Under the pieces are notes generated by a model. The model ran no database searches, was not told where the DNA came from, and worked only from the letters and a program-made list of their open reading frames with translations. Of a stretch of DNA of 48,326 bases, positions 8,270 to 17,452 are shown in pieces (within the stretch, counting starts at the first letter, position 1; each line of letters opens with the position of its first letter). Location: positions 1 through 48,326 of the forward strand of contig NZ_QWVS01000048.1 in the NCBI RefSeq assembly GCF_003570725.1, written 5' to 3'. Source of the stretch: Peribacillus asahii (GTDB lineage Bacteria > Bacillota > Bacilli > Bacillales > DSM-1321). The position numbers and the translations under genes are program-made.

Positions 8270-8498
8270 TTACCTTTTCTTTATATATTCAGTAATACAT
8301 TTTGTACATATGTTCTTACCATTTGTTAAAGTTCCTTTTCCTATTTTGCACCACTTTAACCATTGTTTACAATCAATGTAGTAAAAATCAAAACCTCTTC
8401 TTTCTCAAATATTTTATTTTCGGTACTTTATTGTTGTTAATAGGCAATCTCCTTGATACTGTTTTACCTTTAACTTGATAATGAAAATAAGTAGCCAT
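8270..8498 (-). pseudogene. Frameshifted small Cys-rich protein gene
   Basis: From ATG 8498 behind GGGAGTGG the frame reads MATYFHYQVKGKTVSRRL to KYLRKKRF and stops. Removing one base of the A4 run at 8390-8393 lets it continue as DFYYIDCKQWLKWCKIGKG and NGKNICTKCITEYIKKR, giving a basic protein of about 75 aa. The Cys-Cys-CxxC arrangement suggests a small zinc-binding fold, as in phage-type or regulatory proteins. The family is not recognised. It may be a pseudogene or an intact gene hit by a sequencing indel. Confidence 0.45.
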
Positions 8499-8863
8499 AC
8501 TTCCACTCCCTTTGCATCACAAGTTTAGTGTCAAATACGCATTATTCGTTTTTCTTCTTCAAGTAAACTCCTTAATTAGTTCAACAACAAAAAAAGACCG
8601 TCACAGCAATCTTCATCTTTAACGATTGCCCCCGTTACTTCAAGAAGTAAAAAAGCAATTTTATCTTTTACTTTTTATATTTGATTATCATATATGTACA
8701 AATTGCCATTACACTTATTCGTTGAGTTTCATCTAAAATTATAAGATTGTAATTATCAAAATTATATTTTTATAATGGTAATTATCTCTTAATTTAATAT
8801 GTCCATTATTTAAGGGGAAAGGTAGAAAAACCATTAATCAAATGTATCATTATGTTCAAAACA
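8499..8863. other. Non-coding gap
   Basis: No convincing ORF on either strand. The stretch contains one copy of the dispersed motif (8632-8648) and is otherwise very AT-rich with many short inverted ATAATT-type strings. Confidence 0.6.
8632..8648 (+). repeat. Dispersed intergenic motif, copy 3
   Basis: CCCGTTACTTCAAGAAG matches the motifs at 35 and 521, with a TTAGTTCAACAAC string about 60 bp before it. Confidence 0.4.
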
Positions 8864-9334
8864 TTATTGCCATCCTTTGCAAACGTCAACCCATGAAGAA
8901 TAATTTGAATATTTCTCAAGTTCTTCAATCGTCAATTCAATTGCACTATTGCTGCTTCCGCAAGCTGGGAATACAGTTTCGAATCGTTTTAAGGACTCAT
9001 CAAGATAAACTGCAACACCATCATGAATACCAAAAGGACAAACACCACCAACTGCATGTCCTATCAAATCAATGACCTGATCAGCTGTAAGCATTTTTGC
9101 CTTTACTGAAAATTGTGCCTTGTATTTTGCATTGTCAATCTTAGTATCACCTGCCGCTACAACTAAAATAGGTTTCTCATCTACCATAAAGGACAAAGTT
9201 TTAGCTATTCTTCCAGGTTCACACCCTACTGCCTCTGCAGCCAATTCAACCGTTGCACTAGAAACATCAAATTCAAGGATTTGATCCGCCATGTCCCACT
9301 TCTCAAAATAGTCTCTTACTTTTTCAATTGCCAT
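8864..9334 (-). CDS. YbaK/EbsC-family aminoacyl-tRNA deacylase
   Basis: The 156-aa protein is a single YbaK/ProX-type editing domain. Visible family features are VELAAEAVGCEPGRIAKTLSF near the N-terminus, the Lys in AKTLSF, an AAGDTKID turn, and the GHAVGGVCPFG loop followed by VYLDESL. The family hydrolyses misacylated tRNAs, such as Cys- or Ala-tRNAPro, in trans in the cytoplasm. The ATG at 9334 lies behind TGGAGGAATC. It is a single gene with no clear operon partner. The exact tRNA substrate cannot be assigned from sequence. Confidence 0.88.
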   Translation of the reverse strand: MAIEKVRDYFEKWDMADQILEFDVSSATVELAAEAVGCEPGRIAKTLSFMVDEKPILVVAAGDTKIDNAKYKAQFSVKAKMLTADQVIDLIGHAVGGVCPFGIHDGVAVYLDESLKRFETVFPACGSSNSAIELTIEELEKYSNYSSWVDVCKGWQ

Positions 9335-9725
9335 GATGATTCCTCCATGAAATATAAATCTTTAAGTACATTATACATCATTCAAGATATTTTACCTTTA
9401 TGCAACGTTACGGCACTAGGGAATAGGATCTTTTCTACAGACTAGATTTAGTACTTTTCTAAAAATCGATAATAATCTGACCACTCCAATGACTAAAGCC
9501 ACGGGGTTCTTTCTCACTCTCATCCCATCCCTAAAGGGGGTGTGACTCACACCGTAATGGGCTTTCTCGTTCGGAAAATCGGTAAAAAGAGCTGTACCTC
9601 GTTAAACTTATGAGATTATTTACAGCACAAAGACGGTCCAATCTATCACCGTTCTCTTACAAAATACATAGTATACAGAAGGTGGACAAGTCAGCCATCA
9701 TAATTCCATAGAAGGTGGGATATAA
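9335..9725. other. Gap holding a possible insertion-sequence relic
   Basis: No complete gene. The minus strand carries a structured segment (see 9480-9600), and the right part leads into the 62-aa ORF and its ribosome site. Confidence 0.5.
9480..9600 (-). mobile_element. Possible IS200/IS605 right-end relic
   Basis: Read on the minus strand, GGTGTGAGTCACACC (a perfect 6-bp hairpin) is followed by CCCTTTAGGGATGGGATGAG and then ACCCCGTGGCTTTAGTCAT with a weak GGAGTGGT partner. This order of hairpins with CTTTAG loops resembles the 3' end and guide-RNA scaffold of tnpB-bearing IS200/IS605 elements. No TnpB coding sequence is recognisable nearby. The identification is by resemblance only. Confidence 0.3.
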
Positions 9726-9914
9726 TTGGGGCAGAGTAGAAAGAGACAACAACAACGACTAGTTAAGCAAGCAGGGGATCTCGGCCAAGAACTGGTACAA
9801 GTCATTGAAGAGTTAGCAAGGAGAGGCGTAGACAGCCAAGTCCTTCTCCACTTCGCAATCGGGTTAATCCTAGAAATCCTTCGTGCCATTGAAGAAGAGA
9901 GTAACGAGTCTTAA
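9726..9914 (+). CDS. Small helical protein, 62 aa
   Basis: The ORF starts at TTG 9726 behind AAGGTGGG. The product is predicted almost wholly helical: a basic N-terminus (GQSRKRQQQRLVKQ) and two amphipathic helices (ELVQVIEELARRGV and LLHFAIGLILEILRAIEEE). It has no cysteines and no obvious signal. A hairpin terminator lies about 45 bp downstream. No family is recognised. Base composition is more GC-rich than the flanks, which may mean recent transfer. Confidence 0.5.
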   Translation: MGQSRKRQQQRLVKQAGDLGQELVQVIEELARRGVDSQVLLHFAIGLILEILRAIEEESNES

Positions 9915-10277
9915 TCGTAACCATGAAGCTCTATGATTTTTTATAGTTTTTTGAACAAGCCCTCGCTGATTAAGCTAGGGCTTACTTTGCGCTATTTCAA
10001 CTCTTTTCACAAAAAAGAAGCCGCATAACTATTGAGCTTTGACACTCAAGAGTCATAAAACAAGACTGTCAATAAACAGTCCTGTTCTTGAATTAAAGCA
10101 CTTCGTTCTTGAAGAATGTATGATTTATACATATGATGAAGGATGGCGATACCCCCACAAATAAGTAGAACCTTTCGAAAATTTAAGTGTATAAGTCAGT
10201 TAATGTATTACTGTTTTCACAAGGCTTATGTTCAATCCTGGCTTTAAAATTTACTTATGAAAGGTTGAGTATTTAAA
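9915..10277. other. Non-coding gap with hairpins
   Basis: Beyond the terminator at 9957-9983, a GACTGT / ACAGTC dyad (10064-10081) is visible. No ORF with a ribosome site was found. The last 30 bp hold the ribosome site of the 77-aa gene. Confidence 0.5.
9957..9983 (+). terminator. Hairpin after the 62-aa ORF
   Basis: AAGCCCTCGCT and AGCTAGGGCTT form a stem with one internal mismatch around GATTA. The following T-tract is poor, so termination strength is uncertain. Confidence 0.45.
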
Positions 10278-10511
10278 TTGACTGTTTTGTTTGGTACTGT
10301 CGAATATTTTGAACAAGAGGTGCTACGTTATTTATCGGTTAATCAAATGGGAAGATGGACAAAGGAAGATGAAATCTCACTAGTATACTCAAAATTAGAA
10401 GATGAAATTTTATACGACTTTATATGTCATGAAAAACTTCGAATAGAATACTTGAAAAATCTTACATTTGCGTGTAATAAATTAAAGATAGACAACTATC
10501 AATATGTATAA
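10278..10511 (+). CDS. Hypothetical small protein, 77 aa
   Basis: The ORF starts at TTG 10278 behind GAAAGGTTGAG and ends just before a good terminator. The product is soluble, acidic in its first half and predicted helical (VEYFEQEVLRYLSVNQ, EISLVYSKLEDEILYDFI), with two cysteines and no signal peptide or membrane helix. The family is not recognised. Ribosome site, length and terminator argue that it is real. Confidence 0.55.
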   Translation: MTVLFGTVEYFEQEVLRYLSVNQMGRWTKEDEISLVYSKLEDEILYDFICHEKLRIEYLKNLTFACNKLKIDNYQYV

Positions 10512-10533
10512 GAGACATAAGACAATTCTTTTT

Positions 10534-10563
10534 AAAGATTGACTGTAAAAAGTCAGTCTTTTT
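10534..10563 (+). terminator. Terminator after the 77-aa gene
   Basis: AAAGATTGACT and AGTCAGTCTTT pair around GTAAAA and run into TTTTT. Confidence 0.75.
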
Positions 10564-10569
10564 CATTTC

Positions 10570-10609
10570 CACAACAAAAAGGCGCAATTCTTGGAATGAA
10601 TTGCGCCTT
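10570..10609 (-). terminator. Terminator of the orphan kinase gene
   Basis: A perfect 12-bp stem AAGGCGCAATTC / GAATTGCGCCTT is followed, on the minus strand, by TTTTTGTTG. It lies about 125 bp after the kinase stop. Confidence 0.75.
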
Positions 10610-10734
10610 CCTTAGCTATAGGGACATATTGTTTAACAACACTTAGGTATCTAGGTTAAAGTTTGGAAGAGAATAACACTTACAGGAAAAGAGGGCAATA
10701 ACGCTCTATTTTCTGTAGATGAATGAATAATCTC

Positions 10735-12468
10735 TTAAGTTGCTTTATGAATGTTTTTAAGGTCCGCATGAATTGGCAAACAAATTTCTATCTCTGTTCC
10801 CTGACCCAACTGACTGAAATAGCGAATCGTTGCGTGGTGGTCCGCCAAAATTTTATAACTGACAGTTAACCCCAGTCCTGTTCCTTTTTCTTTCATCGAA
10901 TAAAAAGGTTCTCCAAGATGTTTGATTCTTTCTTCATCGATTCCACATCCATCATCTTTTATCATAACTTTTACGAAATCATCTTTGGTTTTACTTAGTT
11001 TAATTTCGATCTTTTTCGCTTCAGCTTCAATAGAATTTTTAATCATATTAAGGAATACCTGTTTTAAACTGTTGGGTTCACAATCTATTTCTGGAATAGG
11101 GTCCAACGCTTTGATAAACATATCTATACCATTCAGGTTGGATTGAGGTGTTAATAAAGTGATAACGGACTGCATGACTTCTTCAATATTCCCTTTGACT
11201 AACTGTGATTTTGTTGGTTTGGCCAGTACTAGAAGTTCACCAACAATTTGATTGATTCGATCAACTTCCTCTAATATCACCTGATAATAAGTGGAATGGA
11301 TCTGGTCGCCGGAATGTAATAATTGGATAAGTCCTCGTATAGACGTTAATGGATTTCGAATTTCATGTGCAATACCAGCGGCCAACTCGCCTATAACTGA
11401 TAGTTTTTCTGCCTTGAGTAACATTTTTTCCGTTTCTTTTATTTTAGTAACATCTCGACCATATATAAAAGTACCCATAACCTTTCCGTTGATGCTCATA
11501 GGAAATAATGTTGTATGAACATCAAGGATGGTTCCATCCTTCTTTTTTATCTGAATATCATTCCTAGTCGTTAAACCTTTACGAGTTTGTTCAATTCCGT
11601 TATCAATTATTCTATGATATTCCTCTAGTATTAGATTAGAAGGTTCTTTATTGATTAAATCAGATTGGCTATACCCAGTAATGGTCTCAAATTGGGGATT
11701 TGATTCAATAAAATGACCTTTTTTATCTAAAATATATAGATAGTCAGGAGTATTGTCAGCTAGAGATTTGTATTTCTGTTGGCTTTCCATATACTCTCTA
11801 TCAATTACTCTTTGAAAAATGATGTAAGCTATGATAGAAGAAAGGAAAATAACTAGTAAGCTGACCAATGTAATCACTTGTTTTACTTTGAAGAGGATAT
11901 TTTGTATATATTGTAAGGAAAAATCAACCCCTATAAATCCATAGACTTCACCTGTTTTGTTGTCTTTTATTGGGGTGAAACCAGAAATAATGGGACCCCA
12001 TATTTCATCAGAGATGATTTCACTGTACATAGGAGCTTCATTATTGTATGTTTTTATTTTTAACTTGGACATTTTTTCTTTTACACCTAATACCTGACCT
12101 TTTCCGTCTAAAATATAAACAATTTCATCATCAGATACTCGTTTTTCTGTATAAATATACTTAGCGCCTGTTTGTTTAATTAACTTATTAAAAAGCTTTT
12201 GCATTTTATCATAGTAAACCTTATTATAGGTCCCTTCTTTGTATTCCTTAGTATCATATAATTTTTTGTATGAATCTAAATCCTGTTCAATAAATTCTGC
12301 AATCGTCATCGAGGTATTAGCCGCATTTTTTCCAATTTCATTGATAACTACATCTTTAATGTAGCCATAAAGTGAGAAAGCTGAGATGGTTACGGCAATG
12401 GTTATCACTACAACTAATAGTATTATCAAAGTATACCTTTTTTTAACATGCGTGTTCAAACGAATCAC
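10735..12468 (-). CDS. Orphan sporulation-type sensor histidine kinase
   Basis: Domains of the 577-aa protein in order: TM1 (about 13-34), an extracytoplasmic sensor of roughly 150 residues resembling a Cache domain, TM2 (about 193-215), a PAS domain (about 228-345, PDYLYILDKKGHFIESNPQF), HisKA with phosphoacceptor His in AHEIRNPLTSIRGLIQLL, and HATPase_c with N box MIKNSIEA, G1 DDGCGI and G2 GTGLGL. The HEIRNPLTS box and the layout match KinB/KinD/KinE-type kinases that feed Spo0F in Bacillaceae. No response regulator gene is adjacent, as expected of such kinases. The start is GTG 12468 or TTG 12459; the latter has better spacing from AAGG. Confidence 0.9.
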   Translation of the reverse strand: MIRLNTHVKKRYTLIILLVVVITIAVTISAFSLYGYIKDVVINEIGKNAANTSMTIAEFIEQDLDSYKKLYDTKEYKEGTYNKVYYDKMQKLFNKLIKQTGAKYIYTEKRVSDDEIVYILDGKGQVLGVKEKMSKLKIKTYNNEAPMYSEIISDEIWGPIISGFTPIKDNKTGEVYGFIGVDFSLQYIQNILFKVKQVITLVSLLVIFLSSIIAYIIFQRVIDREYMESQQKYKSLADNTPDYLYILDKKGHFIESNPQFETITGYSQSDLINKEPSNLILEEYHRIIDNGIEQTRKGLTTRNDIQIKKKDGTILDVHTTLFPMSINGKVMGTFIYGRDVTKIKETEKMLLKAEKLSVIGELAAGIAHEIRNPLTSIRGLIQLLHSGDQIHSTYYQVILEEVDRINQIVGELLVLAKPTKSQLVKGNIEEVMQSVITLLTPQSNLNGIDMFIKALDPIPEIDCEPNSLKQVFLNMIKNSIEAEAKKIEIKLSKTKDDFVKVMIKDDGCGIDEERIKHLGEPFYSMKEKGTGLGLTVSYKILADHHATIRYFSQLGQGTEIEICLPIHADLKNIHKAT

Positions 12469-13081
12469 AACCTTCTTGTGGATATATCATTTTTGTTTAG
12501 TGGGAGTTTCTAATTTTTATCTTATTTTCATTGATTCAAAACCATAATTATTCGTTAATATTTATATAATAGTATAAAAGTACAATCGAACAATAGAGCT
12601 TTTATAAAAAAGGCTCTCAACTGAGGCAGATATCTCAATTGTTATAATTCCACAATCAGGCCAGATTATTGAACAATCCCTTTAAAGAAAACTAGGGATA
12701 TTCATGTTAAAATAGATGAAAATTGCTAAGGAGTGTAGATTAGACAATAAAAATTTGGAGGTGTGATGTGGGATACTCTGATTTTGTAGTAATACTGTTA
12801 GTTTATAGTGGACTCATTACATTTTTTTAGTCCCTTTTCAGAGCGGAATGCAAAATAACGTTTAAAAAGTGTGCAATTTATCTCTTAAAGTCACAAATGT
12901 ATAGTATACTTTTTTAACTTTGTTCAACAAAAGGGTCTACCTTACTGAAAACTAGAAATAAAGAGCAGCAACCTCTTAAAGAGCTGTACGAACCTTGGGT
13001 ATTACAGGGGATAGTCTCCACACTCTTGGGTTACATTAATCTTTGAAGAAAGTAATTAACAATCAATGGAAGGAAAAGATA
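12469..13081. other. Gap between kinase and gerAB relic
   Basis: Apart from the doubtful 20-aa ORF at 12768, no supported gene was found. Short imperfect inverted strings occur at 12608-12640. The stretch is consistent with promoter and leader regions for the divergent neighbours. Confidence 0.5.
12768..12830 (+). CDS. Possible 20-aa hydrophobic peptide
   Basis: A strong GGAGGTG site lies 4 nt before a GTG that opens a 20-codon frame, MGYSDFVVILLVYSGLITFF. It resembles in size and hydrophobicity the tiny membrane peptides of Bacillus (spore YjcZ-like or holin-like). A seven-codon frame from the overlapping ATG is the alternative. Kept only because of the ribosome site. Confidence 0.25.
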   Translation: MGYSDFVVILLVYSGLITFF

Positions 13082-13783
13082 ATGGAGAAAGGCAAAATTT
13101 CATCTCTACAGATGGCCATCATGATGTTTCCTACAATTGTGGCTACTGCTATTCTTGGGGTTCCAAGCATTACGGCGCAATATACCAAAAATGATTTATG
13201 GCTGTCACACATTTTGGCGTCTCTTATCGGATATGTGACGGTGTATATTGCTTATAAACTGCAAATATTGTATCCAAAACAAACGGTTATCCAATTCAGT
13301 GAACACATCATGGGTCGGTACGCAGGAAAAATTATTAGTATTCTATTCTTGCTTTTTATATCCAGGGCGCAGGACTTATCATAAGACAGTACGCAGAATT
13401 TGTTGTTAACGCTTTTCTAGTCACTACTCCGATTAGCGTGATCATGATGGTATCGATGGCATTCCTCTGTGCCTTAGTGGTACACGGAGGTTTAGAAGTA
13501 TTGGGGAGGGTTGCTCAATTATTTTCACCTGTTTTTATAGTTCCACTCCTCTTCCTGATTATTGTGGCTAAATCTTTCGGACTATCGCCCCATTGTATGG
13601 CCTTTAGGAATCCTGATTGTAGCATTCAGTTTTTGGTCAATTCCTAGTGAAATGGGATTGCAACATTTTCTTGTCGGGACCTTCCCTCCATTCGCACTAT
13701 TGATACAAACGATTATCCCTTTGTTTTTGTTCGTGATTGCTGTTGTTAGGAAAAGAAAACGTAAAAGGACCCAAATTACCTGA
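13082..13783 (+). pseudogene. Decayed GerAB-type spore germination permease
   Basis: ATG 13082 behind GGAAGGAAAAG opens MEKGKISSLQMAIMMFPTIV, the typical N-terminus of GerAB-family germinant-receptor permeases, through about three helices. The frame is lost at the T5 run 13353-13357; one extra T restores FYIQGAGLIIRQYAEFVVN. A second frame carries further helices to LFLIIVAKS. A third frame then gives IVWPLGILIVAFSFWSIPS and a C-terminal helix ending VVRKRKRK. About 100 residues expected between these last pieces are missing. With a frameshift and an internal loss, this is a true relic. No gerAA or gerAC gene lies beside it. Confidence 0.75.
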
Positions 13784-13812
13784 ACTGTTGCATAGATATC
13801 CAAATTTCTTTA

Positions 13813-14093
13813 ATGACTGGTGATGCTTCGTCCATCAATAGCTGGTTCCGTCAAACTGTTGCTTCTTTATGCATCGCAATCTATAGCACCATTTTTCCAG
13901 TCGTTCAGCCTTTTACTCGGTTAGCTTTGATTATCAACATTCAGTTAGTCTAGCGACAAATGATACCTTTTTAGATGCAAGTTATTTTATTGCCTTATCT
14001 ATTCCTATAGCACTTTGGTTACGATATATTTTCATTAAAAATAATCATGTCAAAGAAAGCCACCCACTAAGGAATAATATTTATAGGACGTAA
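13813..14093 (+). pseudogene. C-terminal relic of a DHA2-type MFS transporter
   Basis: One frame reads MTGDASSINSWFRQTVASLC then IAIYSTIF. A second frame continues VSLATNDTFLDASYFIALSI then PIALWLRYIFIKNN and a polar tail to a stop at 14093. The order resembles the last two helices of 14-TM drug:proton antiporters, where an ASSxNNWxRQ motif precedes TM13. Start, most helices and a single frame are missing. The relic abuts the gerAB relic. Confidence 0.5.
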
Positions 14094-14326
14094 CCAATTA
14101 CGTAGATAGAAGCTATTATATGAAGGAATAAAACAAACTGATTTAAAAACAATTTGAGCTAGTTTGTTCTGTTTGCTATTGGACCAAAAGCAAACACAAT
14201 CAACGAGTCGTGAGAAAAAGCTACACAAAGAAGATAGTAGCAATCTGCTAAGAAGGGAAATAACCATGCTCAATCGATATAGAAACGAGGTAAGAAAATC
14301 TAGCATAACTAGCTTGCTACCAAGCA

Positions 14327-14366
14327 CACAAAAGCTAACCCGCTAGAAATCGGATTAGCTTTTGTG
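14327..14366. terminator. Hairpin downstream of patA
   Basis: CACAAAAGCTAA and TTAGCTTTTGTG form a long stem around a 16-nt centre that itself pairs CCG/CGG. It sits 14 bp beyond the aminotransferase stop. The T-rich stretch lies on the plus-strand side, so direction is uncertain. Confidence 0.5.
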
Positions 14367-14379
14367 AATTGTTTTTAGG

Positions 14380-15774
<1,395 letters not shown>

Positions 15775-17268
15775 TTAGTTTTCAAACCAGCCAATTGGCT
15801 CTACCTGTAAATTAATGTTAATTTGTTTAATTTCTTGAAATTCATCAAATCCAAATGTTCCCAAGCTCCGTCCGATACCACTTTGTTTGTAACCACCCCA
15901 TGGAGCTTCATTGTACGTAGGATGATAAGCATTAATCCAAGTAATTCCAGATTTAATCTTTCGAATGACCCGTAAAGCTTTTGCTCCATCGTTAGTAAAA
16001 ACAGCTCCTGCTAGCCCGTAGACGGTATCATTAGCAAGATGAATTGCTTCTTTTTCCGTGCTGAATTTTTGGATGACAACTACTGGTCCGAATATCTCCT
16101 CTTGAACAATTCTCATATCCGCTTTGACATCAACAAAGACAGTTGGCTCCACAAAATATCCATTTTCTAAACCATTCGAGACAATCTGGTTTCCACCACA
16201 GGCAATACGGGCACCTTCCTGTTTTCCAATTTCAATGTAGCTCAATACTTTTTGCAAATGCTCCTTGCTGACAAGAGGACCCATTTCAGAATTCGGATCA
16301 TTGCCTGGCCCGACCCTGATGTTCTTGGCCCGCTCTACAAAGCGATCTACAAACTTATCGTAAATACTTTCCTCTACAAGAATTCTGGAACCTGCCGAAC
16401 ATACTTGCCCTGCACCAGAATAGATGCCAAATAGAGCGTAATCGACAGCCGTTTCAAAATCTGCATCAGCAAATATGATATTAGGTGATTTACCACCAAG
16501 CTCTAATGAGACCTTTTTCATACTGTCCGCTGCTGTTTTCATGATATGTTTCCCCGTTTTGGTTCCCCCCGTAAAAGAAATCATATCTACTTGGGGATTC
16601 TCCGCAATTTCATTTCCTACTACAGGTCCAGCTCCCATCACCATATTCGCTACGCCTTTAGGCAGTTGAACCTCCTCAAAAATTTCAAATAGTTTTTTAG
16701 GCGTAATCGGAGTAACCTCAGATGGTTTAAAAACAATTGTATTTCCTGCTGCTAACGCTGGAGCAATCTTCCATACACTCATTAAAAGAGGATAGTTCCA
16801 TGGGACAATAAGACCGCAAACGCCCACTGGTTCACGTACCACCATGGCCTGCATCGGATCGGCCACATGATACGTTTGGCCATCAGGTTTCGTAATTAGA
16901 CCTGCATAGTAGCGAAAACACGCTGCTGCATCCGCGACATCGTAACCCGCCTCACGCAGAGTTTTACCATTATCCAAAGTTTCAAGACTAGTTAATTCCT
17001 CTTGATACTCCTCAATCTTGTCTGCAATTTTAAATAAATAAGCAGCTCTTTCTGCAGCAGGCAAATCTGACCAAATACCATCGTCAAATGCCTTACGTGC
17101 TGCATCAATCGCTTCCCTGGCATCACCAATGTTTCCTTCAGGTGCAAAGGTAATAATTTCTCCAGTAGCAGGATTATAAACAGGACGCCTTTCCTCGTTT
17201 TGAGATTTTCTCCATTCGCCATTAATGTACATGCTTAAATCAATAGCTTTCACCTTCAAATCAACCAT
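15775..17268 (-). CDS. NAD-dependent aldehyde dehydrogenase, likely for 4-aminobutanal
   Basis: A 497-aa ALDH superfamily protein of full length. Visible are the cofactor-binding VPWNYPLLM and FTGGTKTGKHI, catalytic Glu in LELGGKSPN, catalytic Cys in GAGQVCSAGSR, and EEIFGPV. It resembles betaine-aldehyde and aminoaldehyde dehydrogenases (GbsA, PatD, PuuC). Directly upstream of patA with a 21-bp gap, it most likely oxidises the 4-aminobutanal made by PatA to 4-aminobutyrate. The ATG at 17268 lies behind AAAGGAGGATG, about 30 nt from the predicted sigma-54 transcription start. Activity on other aldehydes cannot be excluded from sequence. Confidence 0.9.
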   Translation of the reverse strand: MVDLKVKAIDLSMYINGEWRKSQNEERRPVYNPATGEIITFAPEGNIGDAREAIDAARKAFDDGIWSDLPAAERAAYLFKIADKIEEYQEELTSLETLDNGKTLREAGYDVADAAACFRYYAGLITKPDGQTYHVADPMQAMVVREPVGVCGLIVPWNYPLLMSVWKIAPALAAGNTIVFKPSEVTPITPKKLFEIFEEVQLPKGVANMVMGAGPVVGNEIAENPQVDMISFTGGTKTGKHIMKTAADSMKKVSLELGGKSPNIIFADADFETAVDYALFGIYSGAGQVCSAGSRILVEESIYDKFVDRFVERAKNIRVGPGNDPNSEMGPLVSKEHLQKVLSYIEIGKQEGARIACGGNQIVSNGLENGYFVEPTVFVDVKADMRIVQEEIFGPVVVIQKFSTEKEAIHLANDTVYGLAGAVFTNDGAKALRVIRKIKSGITWINAYHPTYNEAPWGGYKQSGIGRSLGTFGFDEFQEIKQININLQVEPIGWFEN

Positions 17269-17307
17269 ATATGAACATCCTCCTTTAAAGTTCTTATTTA
17301 TCTATAT

Positions 17308-17324
17308 TGCAAGAAGCGTGCCAA
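17308..17324 (-). promoter_or_regulatory. Sigma-54 promoter of the ALDH-patA operon
   Basis: TTGGCACGCTTCTTGCA on the minus strand matches the -24/-12 consensus at every conserved base. The GG and GC doublets are exactly 10 bp apart. It lies 40 bp before the ALDH start. Confidence 0.92.
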
Positions 17325-17374
17325 CTAATAGAAACCTAGTAATAAAGGAATCCTCTTACTTATCGATAAAGACT

Positions 17375-17392
17375 TTATGCAATTTTGAATAA
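17375..17392. promoter_or_regulatory. Candidate activator site (18-bp dyad), copy 1
   Basis: TTATGCAATTTTGAATAA is a partial palindrome (TTATGCAA / TTGAATAA). It lies about 50 bp upstream of the -24 element of the ALDH promoter. Sites at 21486, 23153 and 24477 are related, the closest at 16 of 18 bases. Confidence 0.65.
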
Positions 17393-17418
17393 GTTATTAA
17401 AAATTGAATAATCAAAAA

Positions 17419-17446
17419 AGCCGATTCAGAAATGACTGAATCGGCT
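17419..17446 (-). terminator. Terminator of the sigma-54 activator gene
   Basis: A perfect 11-bp stem AGCCGATTCAG / CTGAATCGGCT is followed on the minus strand by TTTTTT, just after the activator stop codon. Confidence 0.9.
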
Positions 17447-17452
17447 CTATTA

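Noticed and set aside
13582..13803. Minus-strand ORF opposite the gerAB relic
   Set aside because: The plus strand encodes recognisable GerAB helices; this is their complement.
14067..14327. 86-codon minus-strand ORF between the MFS relic and patA
   Set aside because: Low-complexity Ser/Leu composition, no ribosome site and no recognised family.
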